The notes: generated by a model from the letters alone, not told the origin. 64,000 nt of DNA from Gordionus sp. m RMFG-2023 (GCF_954871325.1 NC_088778.1:18709120-18773119), one strand, 5' to 3'. Positions 46,481-58,800 are shown, numbered from the stretch's first letter. Numbers and translations are program-made.

Positions 46481-47735
46481 TGTTACACCAAATAAGAGTG
46501 TTTAAATAAAAAAAATTATTTTTTTGATATTTTGATTAGAGGCTTTAAAGTATATTCATAATTAAGTAAGTTGATAGGGGAAAATTTTGTAAAAATTAAT
46601 ATAAAATATTTAAAATATATTATTAATATTTTTGATGGGTTTATCTATAATATATATAAAACCTGTGTCACAACAAATTTAGCCAATAGTAATCTTTTGA
46701 AAAATATTCGTCCAATAGAAATCATCATGCAAATGTTAAGCTTGCAATTTCTATCATGTGATTATATATATTTTTAATGATGATTTTATATGATACCCAA
46801 GATACCTAACCAGAAGACGTTAAAGATAATGGTATTTATGTTACATATGATTTTATTTTAATAAATATTTCAAATTGTATACTCAAGGTAGATAAATTAT
46901 TAATAAATGAAAATCTATAAAATTAAAATATATAGCCTGGCCATTTCATCAGAGGGTTAATATTTAGATTTCCACAGTATCAATGTTTAAATTATCAAAT
47001 ATATTTTCTTATAATAAAGATATTATTGAAGAATGAATCAATGTCATGAGAAGATGCAAGCTTACTCAATACTCTGGAGAACAATGTAATTTTGCAACTT
47101 GGTAAATCAATGGAATTGTTATCATGGAAGCAGATTTTGGTTTTGTTATTTAATACAACTCAATTGCCGTTAGCATAGCTGATATTTTTAAAATTTTGCC
47201 ATTTATTACATATAGGCTATCGTATAGGATATTCCATGCTATGCTTATAACTTTCAACTGAATACCTCTCTTATCTTTTTTGAAGATTGGCCTTTCTACA
47301 TAAATTCCATAGTTTTGTATATTTTCTCATCCCTTCATAATTATTGAATGTATGTTATTCATATAACTTATTAAAACATTTTTGATTAAATGTATAACCA
47401 TTTTGTTTTACTTATAAATAATTTGACTATGAATGGAGTTAACCTCCTATTATTTGTTAAATCTTTTTATTTTGTACCTAAGTAATAAATCATTTGTTAT
47501 TTGGAGGGGTTGTGGTTTGTTTAAAATTTAAATTAGGATGAACATATTTTCATTGATTTTTATAAGGCATGGTACTTTAATATGTATTCATGAATTTCGT
47601 ATAAATAGCAGGAGCTAACCAGTAGAATGATGGGTAAATCAAATATTTCCACTTCATTTGATGATAAATTATATTGAAAATTTTCCCAATAATATAAAAT
47701 GGCAAAAAAAAATTACATATTAGACAGATTTAATT
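46481..47735. other. AT-rich DNA with scattered codon-like stretches
   Basis: No gene is supported. Around 47030-47170 (+) a broken frame reads NVMRRCKLTQYSGEQCNFAT, then GIVIMEADFGFVI. It may be a fossil exon of the Foldback element, with family unknown. Confidence 0.3.
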
Positions 47736-47739
47736 CTTA

Positions 47740-48905
47740 TCAACCCCTTACATAGGACCAAATAAATTATTATGGGTTTTGCTGGGCTTGGGAAATATTT
47801 TTCACAATTAATATGGGCTGGATCTGGCTTGGGAAAAATTACTCAAAATTATTATGGTCTTAGATGCTTGAAAATTTTTTAATTTTAAATATGGGCTAGA
47901 CATTGGGCTGAAATTTTTTTTTAAAGACATGGCCAGGCCTGATCAAAAAACCAAGGCCTATGCAACTTTCATATTCTGATTGTATTTTTAAATGCATGAC
48001 TTTTTACATATTTTATTTCAATTCTCAACTACCAAAATTATTATGGTTTTTGGTGGGTTTGAGAAAATTTTTCAAAGTGCGTGGACCTGGCTTGTGAATC
48101 TTTTTAATATTAGATATTAGGCATAGGTGTAATATTTAACATAAAATATTTATATGGTTCTCAGGTAAAAGCTAATTTAAACTCAAAAGAATAGTATTCA
48201 CTCTTAGTCTTAATGGGTTAGCTTTGGTCTGAAGTAGGGGTGAGCGGGGTTAAAAAGAATCTATATATGGTTTTTAGAGATTTACCTATCTCCAGGATTG
48301 GGAAAAAATTTAAAAATTACTATGTGTTGGCCAGGCTAGAGAAATTTTTTTTATAAAATTATTATGGGTTGGGCTGGGCTTGGAAAATATTTCTATAAAT
48401 TATTTTGGACTGGGCTTAGGAAAAACTTTTTAAAATCTTGAAAAAATTTTTATTATTAACTATGGGTCATACAAATATTTTGCAGGTCTGGGCTAGACCT
48501 GATCAAAAAATCAAGGACCATGAAAATCTGATTTTGATTATATTTTTAAATTCATTATAATTTTTTAAATAGTTTATTTCAGTTCTCAACTACCAAAATT
48601 ATTATGATCTTTCTTTGGGCTTGGAAAAATTTTATCAAAATTATTATGGCTTTATACCTTGTTGGGAATTTTTTAAATATTAAATATTAGGCATAGTGAT
48701 CAGTAATATTTAACAAATAATATTGATATTATCAAGTAAAAGCTTTTATATTTTGACTCAAACCATAATATTTACACTTAGTTTTAATGGATTGAATCTG
48801 GCCTGAAGGAGGAGGGGGTAAAAAGAATGAAAATTGGATATTATTTTCAAATAACAGGTCATAAAAGTAAGGAGAAAATTCTCATTCCCCGTCATTTTTT
48901 ATTAT
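47740..48905 (+). repeat. Helitron-tail-related repeats, copies B and C
   Basis: Two successive copies (about 47740-48245 and 48260-48860) of the repeat at 20376-20990. Each ends in GGYCTGAAG with a G-rich run and TAAAAAGAAT. Copy C continues into ATTCTCATTCCCCGTCATTT, the first half of the Helitron terminal hairpin, where it stops at ~48900. This is therefore a Helitron tail that has lost its last ~30 bases. Confidence 0.7.
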
Positions 48906-49320
48906 AGCCTTCCCCATTTGAAATTATTGAAATCTTAAGACTACTAATTTATACTGTTATTACACGGATCGGTAAATTTATAACTCAACTAGACCGAAAA
49001 CCAATTTATAAAATATAAATAATTTGTCGAAATATTTAGGCCAATAAATTAATATTTTTTCTATATTTTAAACTTTTGTATAAACTGAATTAACTACCAG
49101 AATTGTTGTATTCCTGCATAATAATATTGATAAAATAGAGATCTATGTATAACTATAAAATTATGAATGAAAAATTTTATAACCAAAAAATTATAAATGA
49201 AAAATTTAAATACTTAATTTCTCGGATAAATTAAAAATCTGAAAAGGAATAATTTGCTAAGCTTCTAAAATATTTTATAGTACCCAAATATGGTAGATGA
49301 ATTTTTGGAAACAATTGATA
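48906..49320. other. AT-rich DNA, no feature seen
   Basis: A short duplicated ATTATRAATGAAAAATTT motif occurs near 49162 and 49189. Nothing else is recognisable. Confidence 0.4.
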
Positions 49321-52300
49321 GACTAAGGGGAAAAAGACATTTGATTACTTAGAAATTTTTATAGGGTATTTAACCAAATTAATTGCAGAATATAAATATA
49401 ATTTAACAAAATAATTGCAAAACAAGATGTTTATTGCTGTTCTAATTTTGTTTTGGTAGGCCGCCATTTAAGTTATTTTGTTAAAAACATTTTTATTTAT
49501 AATAAACTGATTAAAGCACTAACATCTACTAACGAAGCACGAAAGATTAAAATAAATTTTATCGTTAATGTTTCCATAATTTTGCTGGTCAAAATTTAAC
49601 CTTGAAACAATTTTTGGCGTATACCTATTTTTTTTGGTCGGCTAGCTAAATAAATTACGGAATTTGAATTTATTAATTAAGCACTAAATAATAGCGTAGG
49701 TTTAGCACTACTTATTTTTTTTGGTTAACCGCCATTTGTTGTGTTTTTTTTAAATAATTTTTTTTTTTATTTGTGCTACTAAATTGAACACTAATCTCTA
49801 CTAAAGGAGCACCAAAGATTAATAAATGTTAAATCGTTAGTGCTTTCATAATTTCGCTGGTCAAAATTTGATATTGAAACATTTATTTCGCTTAAAATTT
49901 TTTTATAAGACGGTTAACTAAATTAATTACAGAATTTTAATTTACTAATTAAATTATTCAATAAATAATGATGAATATAGAATGTTTGTCGCTTCTCTAA
50001 TTTTTGTTTTGCTGTGTTGTCACTTTTTTGTTTATTTCGTAAATAACTTTTTTATTTTAACAGGGGCTACTAAACTGATTAAAGCGCTACTATTAATGAA
50101 GCACTAAAGAATGATATAAATTTCATCGTTTGTGTTTCCATAGTTTTGGCTGGCCAAAATTCAAGCTCAAAACATTTATTTAGCGTATAGGTATTTTTCA
50201 TATGGCGATTTACTATAATAATATCGATATTCAAATTTACTAATCAAGCACTAAGTAATGGCGAAAAGCGGATGTTAAATATTACTCAAGTTTTTGTTTA
50301 GACAAGTAGCCATTTTTTGTTTTTTTCTTTAATAACACTGTGTGACAAATTTCGACTTTTTTTGGGAGAAAATAAAATAAAATGTTTTAAGACAGTTTTT
50401 TATGCATATTCTAAATCTGCTGTCAGTTTTTTTCTAGCACGTCAGGTTTTTTATTTATTTTAGGTTAAGTGCACTTTTTGAAGGTTTATAACTTCGGTTC
50501 TAATGATCCCTACAACTAAAAAAATATCTTAATTTTTGCAGCAAACCTTCCTTATTATTATTATACATTTTTTTTTTATAAAATCCTTACTCAATTTTTT
50601 AACAACATATAAATTTTAAATTTACCTTTATTTAAAAAATCTTTTTTAATATAGCTTACATTTAATATACTTATTTATTGTGGCTTTCGTTCTCAAAAAA
50701 AAATTAATGAAAGAAATTAAATGTTTATGAAAAATTAAGCGCGAAAAAAAATAATTCTCCTCCTTTCTTCTTTCTCGATATTTGGCATGGTACTCCATTG
50801 GAAAATCATATATTTTGATATAAATTGATTTAAAAAACAAATATTCTTAAATACATCTAAAAAAGATAAATAATAATAAAAAATATGAAAAAATTACCAA
50901 TTATTGCATTTTAAATGAATTTTGCTTCAAAAATGCTCAATTCAAAAAGAGTACAAATTAAAAAAGTGGGTACAGATATCTGATTTTGGTATAAATTGAT
51001 CATAAATGCATAAAATATTACTAAATACAACTAAAAAAGATAAATATTACCTTAATTTTGCTTTAAAAATGCTTTATGCAGATAAAATTCAATAAAAGTG
51101 TACAAATTAAAAAGTTCGAAAATATATGTACCGACTTTTTTAATTTATAGATTTTGGTTGAATTTTCATGGCATAAAGTAGTTTTGAAACCTAATTAAAA
51201 TTAATATATAATCTTGAGCATATTTGAAGCAAAATTATATAAAATTTATCTTCTAAAGTTAATAAATTTGATAGTAATTTAAATTGAAAACTTAAGGCCC
51301 CCAAAACGAAATTCTTTACCATTTTTCTCAAAAACCAATGGATAAAAAATTATAAAAATTGATAATTTATAAAGAAATATAAGTTTAACACTATCACCAA
51401 TTTTCAGGGATTTTTATTCAATACTTTTTAAAATATATCCGTATAAAGACCTAAATTTTACCATTTTTGAGATTTCGAAAAGTTGTCTTTATACGGTAAT
51501 ATTTTTAATACTTGACGTGTAGGGAAAATTTGGAAAACGGATTCGAACTCAGCGTCAAATTCTGCACCAAAACTTGTTTTTATTTTCTTCTCCCATTTTT
51601 CTTGTCACACAGTGTAATTTTTTAATTTTAATAGGGGCTACCTACTGATTGAAACACTGACCTGTACTAATGAAGTACTAAAGATTGGTATAAGTTTCAT
51701 CGGTAGTGCTTCCAATCGTTCAGCCAGCTTCACCCCTAAATCGTGACTTCATAATTTTTATTTAGCTTATAGCTTTTTTTATAAGGCGGTTAAATAAATT
51801 AATAATTAAACATTAAATAATAGCGAAAATAAGATGTTTGTCCCGGCTCTAGTTTTTGTTTCTGTGTGTCGCCATTTTTTTGTTTATTTCGTTAGTAACT
51901 TTTTTATTTTAACAGGGGTTACTAGACTTATTAAATTAATTTATACTAACGAAGCATTAAAGAATTATATAAATATTATCGTTAGTGCTTCCATAATTTT
52001 GCAGGCCAAAATTTGACCTCAAAATATTTCTTTAGCATTTAACTATTTTTTAATATGGCGGTTAATTAAATTAATAACACAATTAAATTTACTAATTAAG
52101 TACAATGAAAACCGGATGTTAAATACTACTGTAGTTTTTGTTTTGGCAAGCCACCATTTGATGTTTATTTTTGTTTTTTTTCTTAATAACTTTTTATTTT
52201 AATAGAAACTAAACTGTTTAAAGCACTAACCTCTACTAACGAAGCACCAAAGAATGATATAACTTTCATAAGTGCTTCCCATCGTTGACCAACTTCACGC

Positions 52301-52589
52301 CTAAATCATGATTTCAAAATATTTACTTAAGCTTATAACTTTTTTCTATAAGGTGATTTACTAAATTAATAACGAAATTTAAATATATTAAGCACTAAAT
52401 ATTGGTGAAAACTATATGTTCATTTGTTTTGGCATGTGGCCATTATTTGTTTATTTTCGCAAATAACTTTTCATTCTTAAGTTCGGCTACAAAAGTGATT
52501 GAAGCATTAACCTCTACTAACGAAGCACTAAAGAATGATAAATGTTTCATCGTTAGTGCTTCCATTTGTTAGGCCAACTTCACGGAGCT
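49320..52589 (+). repeat. Foldback right arm: ~7 subrepeats
   Basis: Subrepeats of 265-295 bp begin near 49490, 49755, 50050, 51620, 51895, 52190 and 52466. Each has a GGGGCTACTAAACTGATTAA-like start, ACTAACGAAGCACTAAAGA, CGTTAGTGCTTCCATA, ACTAATTAAGCACTAA and a TTTTGTTTTGG/CCGCCATTT block. They differ by ~15-30%, so the array is old. A Harbinger-like element interrupts it at 50336. Confidence 0.85.
50336..51614. mobile_element. PIF/Harbinger-like non-autonomous element, 1,279 bp
   Basis: Perfect 13-bp inverted tips, CACTGTGTGACAA at left and its complement at right, are flanked by TAA on both sides (50333-50335, 51615-51617). A 3-bp TAA duplication fits PIF/Harbinger (TWA). The insertion splits a Foldback subrepeat cleanly. 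The interior is AT-rich with an internal duplication (ATAAATTGAT ... CTAAAAAAGATAAATA at ~50820 and ~50990) and no recognisable transposase. Confidence 0.7.
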
Positions 52590-52735
52590 TATAAAACGTG
52601 TTGAAAATGTAATTTTTAGGTTAAATTTTTATTTTTTTTATTATTTTAAAAATATTTTTGTTCAAAATTTTCAAAAACGAATAAAATAAAAGGTAAAAAT
52701 AAAATCTTTTATATTTTTAATATACATTGTGAATT

Positions 52736-53617
52736 CAGGTCCGAGAAGTTGGCCTAACCATTTTCGATCTTTGATGGTTTATCTATTGGACGGATATGTA
52801 CCCGATGTGTACCGTTTTCAGTTCGATTTGTATCATACCGTTTTTGAGATATTGAGAGAATAAAAGGGTAGGACCAACTTTAATTTACAAATAAGGGATC
52901 GATTTATACCGATATAAACAATTTGTACCATTAACGTTTTCCAGATAGTGGTCATTTAAATTTTGACATCAAAATTAAATTTTTTTAAAATAGGTTCTTC
53001 AAGTTAAAAAAAATTAAAGCATCTTTAGGAAAGAAAGAAGATTCCTTATCTCTTTCTATTAAAAAATTTTTAAAATCTATTTTAAAGTTTTCTATTTTGG
53101 CGCAATATTTTTAACGGTCAATATCTGGAAAACGGTAATGGTACAAATCGAGTTTAAAAGGTACCAATGGGTATAAATCGATCCCATTTTTAAAATTCAA
53201 AAAATGAAAATTACAAAAGAGTAGGAGTAACTTCACGCTATATTTTAAAATTAAAGTTTGATTTTAAAAAAAACTAACGAAAATATTTATAATTTAACGC
53301 CTCATTAAGGAGGAAAAAAGGTTCTCTAGGTTGCTATTAAAAAAAATTAAAAAACATTTTTAAGGATTTTATTTTTTTGCGCCACATTATTAAAGGTCAA
53401 TATCTGAAAATAGGTAATAATAAGTCGTACTGAAAACGGTAAAAATCATTATCTATTGATCTATATACTTTTATTTGTTTCAAATATGTCGGAGTTACAG
53501 TGAAGTTGGCCCCATCCTTTTACTCTTTGAATATCATGAAAACGGTGATGGTACAAATCGAACTGAGAACGGTAAATAGGTCCAATACGAAAATGTGGGG
53601 CCAACTAAATGGACCTG
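52736..53617. mobile_element. 882-bp inverted-repeat element related to Foldback tips
   Basis: Tips: CAGGTCCGAGAAGTTGGCC and, from the right, CAGGTCCATTTAGTTGGCC. GTGAATT flanks both sides (52729-52735, 53618-53624). Inverted similarity continues inward (CAGTTCGATTTGTA, ACGTTTTCCAGATA / CCGTTTTCCAGATA, GGATCGATTTATACC), so nearly the whole element folds back. The tip shares GAAGTTGGCCTAAC with the 19-kb element that ends 146 bp away. Non-coding. Confidence 0.8.
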
Positions 53618-53624
53618 GTGAATT

Positions 53625-53841
53625 TCATGACAAATCAACATGAGTTTTAATGATCCCCTCTACTAGTTTGCATATATTTTATAACTAATTAATAAAATTT
53701 TAATCTCCAACTTTAAACAGTGACTGAGATAATGGCCTCTAAAAGTCGAAAAAATGGGGCATTTTGGGCAAAATGCTTTCCCTTTAATTTTAAATAACTT
53801 TGGATTAGAGCTAGAAGCGTCATTTAAATTTCTTTATATAG
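53625..53841. other. Spacer between two mobile elements
   Basis: AT-rich, with no gene. It continues on the far side of the hAT at 55115, as expected of an insertion site. Confidence 0.4.
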
Positions 53842-53849
53842 CCTAATAG

Positions 53850-55106
53850 TAGTGATGTTAATGTAAAACTAGTTACCTGTAACTAGTTACATTTTGGCTA
53901 AAAAATAACTGTAACTAGTTATATTTTTAAAATTGTAACTAGTAACTGTAACTAGTTAAAATTTTTGAAATGTAACTGCCAAAAGTAACTAGTTACTTTT
54001 AAAGATATATTCAAATAATTAATTTTATTTTTAATATGTTGTGATAAATTAATTTTAAATTAAATTTATTTTTTAAATTAAATTTATTAATTTAAAATAT
54101 TTAAAATTTTGTGAAAATGTCTGATTGTTCCCAACAATAACACAAATACTTATATGTATGGCAGATGTGCAGGGATTATAATATTGTCAACCTCTAAAGG
54201 ATACTATATTAGCTAGTATTGAAAAAAGGTAACTAAAATCAAATAATTATTTATAAATTAATAATATCATGTCATAGGTTTAATAATCTTTATGATAATG
54301 ACAACATCATTGCTGCAATTCTTCACCCTTTATTTAAAACTGACTGGCCTTGAATTAGGCAAGAAAGGAATAAAGCAAAAAAGGAGAAAATTTTAAATTT
54401 AATAAATACCTTAATACCTCAAAGTGAATCCCAGACGAATGAATCATGCTCAAAACCAACATCACTTGATGTAGTTGGATTTTTTGACCTAAAGCGCCAA
54501 AATATTCTGGATAATGAACTTATAGAAAACTTTATCAAATCTAATAACAACACTTTTTCTTTATATAACGATTTTCCAAAGTTAAAATTACTCTTTATTA
54601 AATATAATGTTGTTCTAACATCAAGTGCTCCCGTAGAGCGCTTATTCAGTCTAGGTAAGCTCATTTTTGGAGATAAACGAGCACGTCTCCTAGATAATAA
54701 CTTTGAAATTAATTTGTTGTTAAAAGCAAATAAACATTTATTAGATTCTAATTTTTATGAAAAATAAATGTTTTTTTTTCAATGCAAATATATATTTTTA
54801 TATTCGATGTAAATATTCAATTTTGCGATATTTTTTTATATAAATAAATTGTATATTATTTTAAATAACTGATTATACTTTGTTTATCTTAATTTTTTTT
54901 ATATAAAATAAATGCATTCAATAAATAAATAATGCGCATATGAAGGATGTATAAAGTAAGTAACTAGTTATTTTTGAAAATAACTGTAACTAATAACTAG
55001 TTACTTTTGTAAAAATGTAACTAGTAACTGTAACTAGTTATGTTTTTGCCAATGTAACTAGTAACTGTAACTAGTTATGTTTCAAAAGTAACTTTTAACA
55101 TCACTA
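53850..55106 (+). mobile_element. 1,257-bp hAT element with exact 8-bp duplication
   Basis: Tips TAGTGATGTTAA (left) and, from the right, TAGTGATGTTAA are identical over 12 bases. CCTAATAG flanks both sides (53842-53849, 55107-55114). Both ends hold clusters of TAACTAGTTA-type palindromes (about five on the left, five or more on the right) that could be subterminal transposase-binding sites. It carries only the C-terminal transposase, so it is a deleted, non-autonomous copy. Confidence 0.9.
54170..54767 (+). pseudogene. hAT transposase C-terminal part
   Basis: Exon end PLKDTILASIEKR, a 49-nt intron (54229-54277, GT...AG), then FNNLYDNDNIIAAILHPLF, one in-frame TGA near 54350, and an open run to TAA at 54767. 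The open run has VVGFFDLKRQ, FPKLKLLFIKYNVVLTSSAPVERLFSLG and ARLLDNNFEINLLLKANKH, the hAT dimerisation domain. The N-terminal catalytic half is absent. The intron position matches the hAT at 28177. Confidence 0.85.
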
Positions 55107-55309
55107 CCTAATAGTATGTCTTTAAAGTTATATAATATATATTGTTAAAAATTTAGTGGCAAAAACCGGAAATAGAATCTCAGAAATGGTCATATATATA
55201 ATCAAATCGGCATTTTTTTCTCTCTCAAATTTTTTTTATATATGGATATAGAACTAAATAATAAATGTGCAAAATTTTAAATTGGGTCCCTCAGATTTAG
55301 GATATACTC

Positions 55310-55890
55310 AGGCAATGAATAATTGGAAGCCATCCCCAGTTCCAATCTTGGCCTTCTCGTGACTGGCGAACAGCTACATATATCCCTTGGCTGTAATGCT
55401 ATAGTACCCTCCATTTGCATCGATTGAGACTAATCCATCGAATTGAATTCCTACCACCTCTTGCACTGCAAGTTCTCTCATGAAATCAACCCCGCCATAA
55501 ATTTATTAACATTCTCCTAGCTACCCTCAAAATGTTAATCTCCCATTCACTCTTGAACCAGTGAGCCTTTCAAATGAAAACGCCCTCCCCGATGGCATAT
55601 CCTTCATTCCCTAGACTAACTTTCTCCCGCTGACTTGGGACTATACTTGTGTCGATTTTGCAGCAAAGACCAACCTTTCAAACAAATATGCTGGCCTCAC
55701 CAACACAGTGTTCATACCAATCGTTGCCAATACCTTAGGCATGGTGAGGTCCTTAATTCCATTAAAACGATAGGGAAAAAAATGATACAGATCTCCGGGA
55801 ACCCCTAATGAAGGATTTTACCGTCGTTAGCAGGTATCTTTTGAAATCTGCCAGTCGAATTTTTTAAGCATACATTCTTCTCTAGAATGA
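55310..55890 (+). pseudogene. RLE-type LINE tail, third copy
   Basis: A decayed 3' end of the same LINE family. Fragments read LHISLGCNA, HLLHCK (finger), LTWDYTCVDF (endonuclease core, near 55635), FIPIVANTL and KTIGKKMIQISGNP. Frames change several times and stops are frequent, so this is the oldest of the three copies. It ends in a T-rich tail. Confidence 0.75.
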
Positions 55891-56160
55891 TAACTACTTT
55901 TTTTTATATTTCTTTTAGTTCTTTTTAATGTTTTTATTTATAAGATATATATAATTTTATTTATATATATATTTTTTTTAATATATTCTTATATGTTTTT
56001 TTTTTAATATATTTTTAAATTATTTTATTTATATATATATTTTACGTAAAATTTAAAAAAAAATGTATACATTAGTCAATTGTAAAATTCCTAATAAATA
56101 TTGGATAAATCATTAATTGTGATATATTTAAGATAAAACTTTTTAAATATTTTATGCATT
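55891..56160. other. Low-complexity A/T tract
   Basis: Long runs of TATATA and T. No feature beyond the likely 3' tail of the LINE copy. Confidence 0.5.
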
Positions 56161-57124
56161 TAAATGAGAGACCTGCCGAGATACCATATGCAGAGCCCAA
56201 CCCGGATTTTAAATTCTTACTGGCCCGGCCATTTTATATATTCAGGCCCGGTCCGGCCGGAGTTTTTTAAAGTAGATTATATTTGTTTTTAATTTTTATA
56301 AATAATAATGGCTATTAACGGTTAACTCAATATCTGGTAAATTGCTAAATTTTGGGTTACTGGTGAATGTGAACAAAAATTATAATAAGAATCGTAACTA
56401 AAAATGGTTCTGGACCCGAATTCGGCTTCAGAGATTTTAGACTTAAATTGGTGGAAATTTTGATTAAATGAACTTAATAATCCGGCTTAGGAATTGGCTC
56501 AAGTCGGCTTAAGAATTATCTCAAGCCGACTTTCGAGCCGATATTTTATTTGTGATTAATTGTTAAACTGCTAAGCCAAGTCAGCTTAGTCCTAAACTTA
56601 GCCAGTTTTTGAATTGAAAAAGTGATTGAGGCTGACGCCAGTTCATTGAGACATGAGTCAGATCAGGAGTTGGCTCAGAATTTTGCTCAAGTTGGCTCAG
56701 AAGTTAGATTGAGTTAAAATTAAAGCCGAAAGTTATTTATATGTGATTGATACAAGAATATAATTATGTAGAATTTCATTTATTTATTATTTTGTAAAAA
56801 AAACCCGATCCAATCCTTTTACTAAAAATGCAATTCTTAAAACTTTTGAGTAATGAAACTTTGAATTATTATTACATCATAAAAAAGATATTTAAAAAAA
56901 TAATAAATTTTTCCGAGTTTCAGTGAGTTTCTATTTTACATTTATAATATTTTCTAAATAATTTTTTTAAATAATACAAATGTTATTTATTTTTTTTAAA
57001 TAGACTTTAAAAAAGTTTTTTTATAAAAATAGAAAGGAACAGCCAAAGTTTTATTAATTTTTAATTTTTTAAAAAAATAATACCAATTTTATTATTTATG
57101 CTTTAAATAAAAGAATTATTTTAA

Positions 57125-57710
57125 ATATGGTTTCTGAATTATAGAAATATTTTGATAAAGATAAAGAGAATTTTGCAAAATGCGTTATCTGCGGAATTCT
57201 AATTTCACGGAAAGGAATAATGAAAAATTCATTTAATACAACAAATTCGGAAACATTTAAAGCGATTCCATCAAACGGAATTCGAAGAGCTAATACAAAA
57301 AGAACGAGAAATATTAGAAAAACAAATCAAATTTTTTAAAAAATGAGCCCTGAAAGTCAGCCAACAATATCAGCCATTCTTAATAAAACTAATATTTGGA
57401 AATATTCTGATCCTATGCCTCTTATATTTATTAAAAAAATTTTAATATATTATAATTTTATATGTTAAATACAATTTTATAAACCAACATAAAATGATAA
57501 ATTATTATATTTATTTCATCTATTATAATATAAATTTTTTAAAAATTATTGTTGAAAAAAAAAATTAAATTAAATGCTTTTGCATAAAAAATATTGATTT
57601 CTTAATTACATTTGGTTCAAAGAGGGGTGGGAAAAATCTATAAAATATCGGATCGGTTTTGAACCAATATCGGATCGGTGAAAAATATGTGGATCGGCAC
57701 AGCCCTAAAA
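57125..57710 (+). pseudogene. hAT fragment: BED finger and right tip
   Basis: 57125-57430 holds a broken BED zinc finger (DKDKENFAKCVICGILISRKG, then TNSETFKAIPS/HLKRF-type sequence after a frame change, then TEFEELIQKEREILEKQIKF). 57640-57708 has CGGATCGG repeats and ends GGATCGGCACAGCCCTAAA, a hAT-like tip. Similar CGGATCGG repeats occur at 63300-64000. The left tip and the rest of the transposase are missing. Confidence 0.6.
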
Positions 57711-58189
57711 ATAATTTATTTTATTTATATTTAATGTTAATATTTTATTATTATCAACAAAAAAAAAATTTATATTTATATTATGAAATATAATTATATT
57801 ACAAAAATGGATTTATTTATTTTATTTTTTTTTAAATAAAAAATATGATATGCTATTATTGTAATATTATTTTTGTCACAATTTATTAGTGATTTTCACG
57901 CCCAAAATTTTAAGCAAAAAATATTTTATAAAACATTTTGATTTTATAAAAATTTTAAATCTTCTTTGTAAAATCTATTTTGAGGAATTCTTTTGTGAAA
58001 TTTTTTATAAATAAACATTCTTAGGTGAAATCTTTTATAGTTTTTTAATCATTTTTGCAAAACTATCTATTTTTTAAGCATATAAAAAGAGGTAGTTTTT
58101 CTAAATAATTTTTTAAAATATTAATATTAAACCTTTTTATGTTTTACATGATATTTTAATGTCACAATTGTCATATTTGTTATTTTTAA

Positions 58190-58800
58190 AGATTTTTTGA
58201 TACAAAAGGGTTAAAATATAATTATAAAATAAAAATGTTAAATTATAAATTCAATGAAGATGTTCCTTGGAAAAATGATAATGATCATAATCGTTATTTT
58301 TAAAGTTTTTTGGCGTAAATGGACTTAGATATGTAATTGCTAACATGTTTAAATAAAACTAGAGTGAAGATATACCATAGATAAGTGACAATTGTCATAA
58401 TCGTTGTTTCTAAAGTTTTTTTGACGTAAATGGGCTAAAATAAGAATTGTTAACATGTTTAATATAAAAAACTTTAAAAACAACATAACAATTGTCACTT
58501 ATCTATGATACATATTCACTAAAATTTTAATTTAACATGTTTACAATCTATATTTTTACTCACTTGCGTCAAAAAAAATCAAAAATCTTTAACGATTATG
58601 ACAATTGTCACTTTTTTATGGTACATTTTTACTGAAGTTTTATTTATACATGTTAGCAATACTCCCATTTACGTCAAAAAATTTAAAAATAACGATTATG
58701 ACATTTGTCATTTTTCCAAGGAACATCTTCATTGAATTTATAATTTAACATCTTTACAATATAAATTATAATTTTACCTTTTTGTGTTAAAAAAATTAAG
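58190..58800. repeat. Large palindrome, arms ~300 bp
   Basis: The left half is the reverse complement of the right. Both contain TTATAAATTCAATGAAGATG, TTCCTTGGAAAAATGA, GACGTAAATGG, AGTGACAATTGTCATAATCG and AACATGTTTA. The centre is near 58465. The element at 1-115 is another copy. Confidence 0.75.

Larger units (their letters stand above)
33502..52589. mobile_element. Giant Foldback/MULE-like element with subrepeat arms
   Basis: Both tips match: left AGTTCCGTGAAGTTGGCC at 33502, right (reverse strand) AGCTCCGTGAAGTTGGCC ending 52589. The flanks are TATAAAAAG (33493-33501) and TATAAAACG (52590-52598), an 8/9 match to a 9-bp target duplication as made by MULE/Foldback elements. The arms (33502-41785 and ~49320-52589) are collinear inverted copies made of ~270-bp subrepeats, like Drosophila FB arms. 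The ~7.5-kb centre carries a decayed DDE transposase on the minus strand (43480-45860). Later insertions inside it: a hAT (34244-41262) that itself holds a LINE, a Helitron tail (42872-43210), a MITE (46254-46472), Helitron-tail repeats (47740-48905) and a Harbinger-like element (50336-51614). The diverged arms and many nested insertions say it is old. It lies just 5' of the visible APC exons and could sit in an APC intron. Confidence 0.8.

Noticed and set aside
54419-54664. 81-codon open frame on the minus strand
   Set aside because: It is the antisense shadow of the hAT dimerisation region read on the plus strand.
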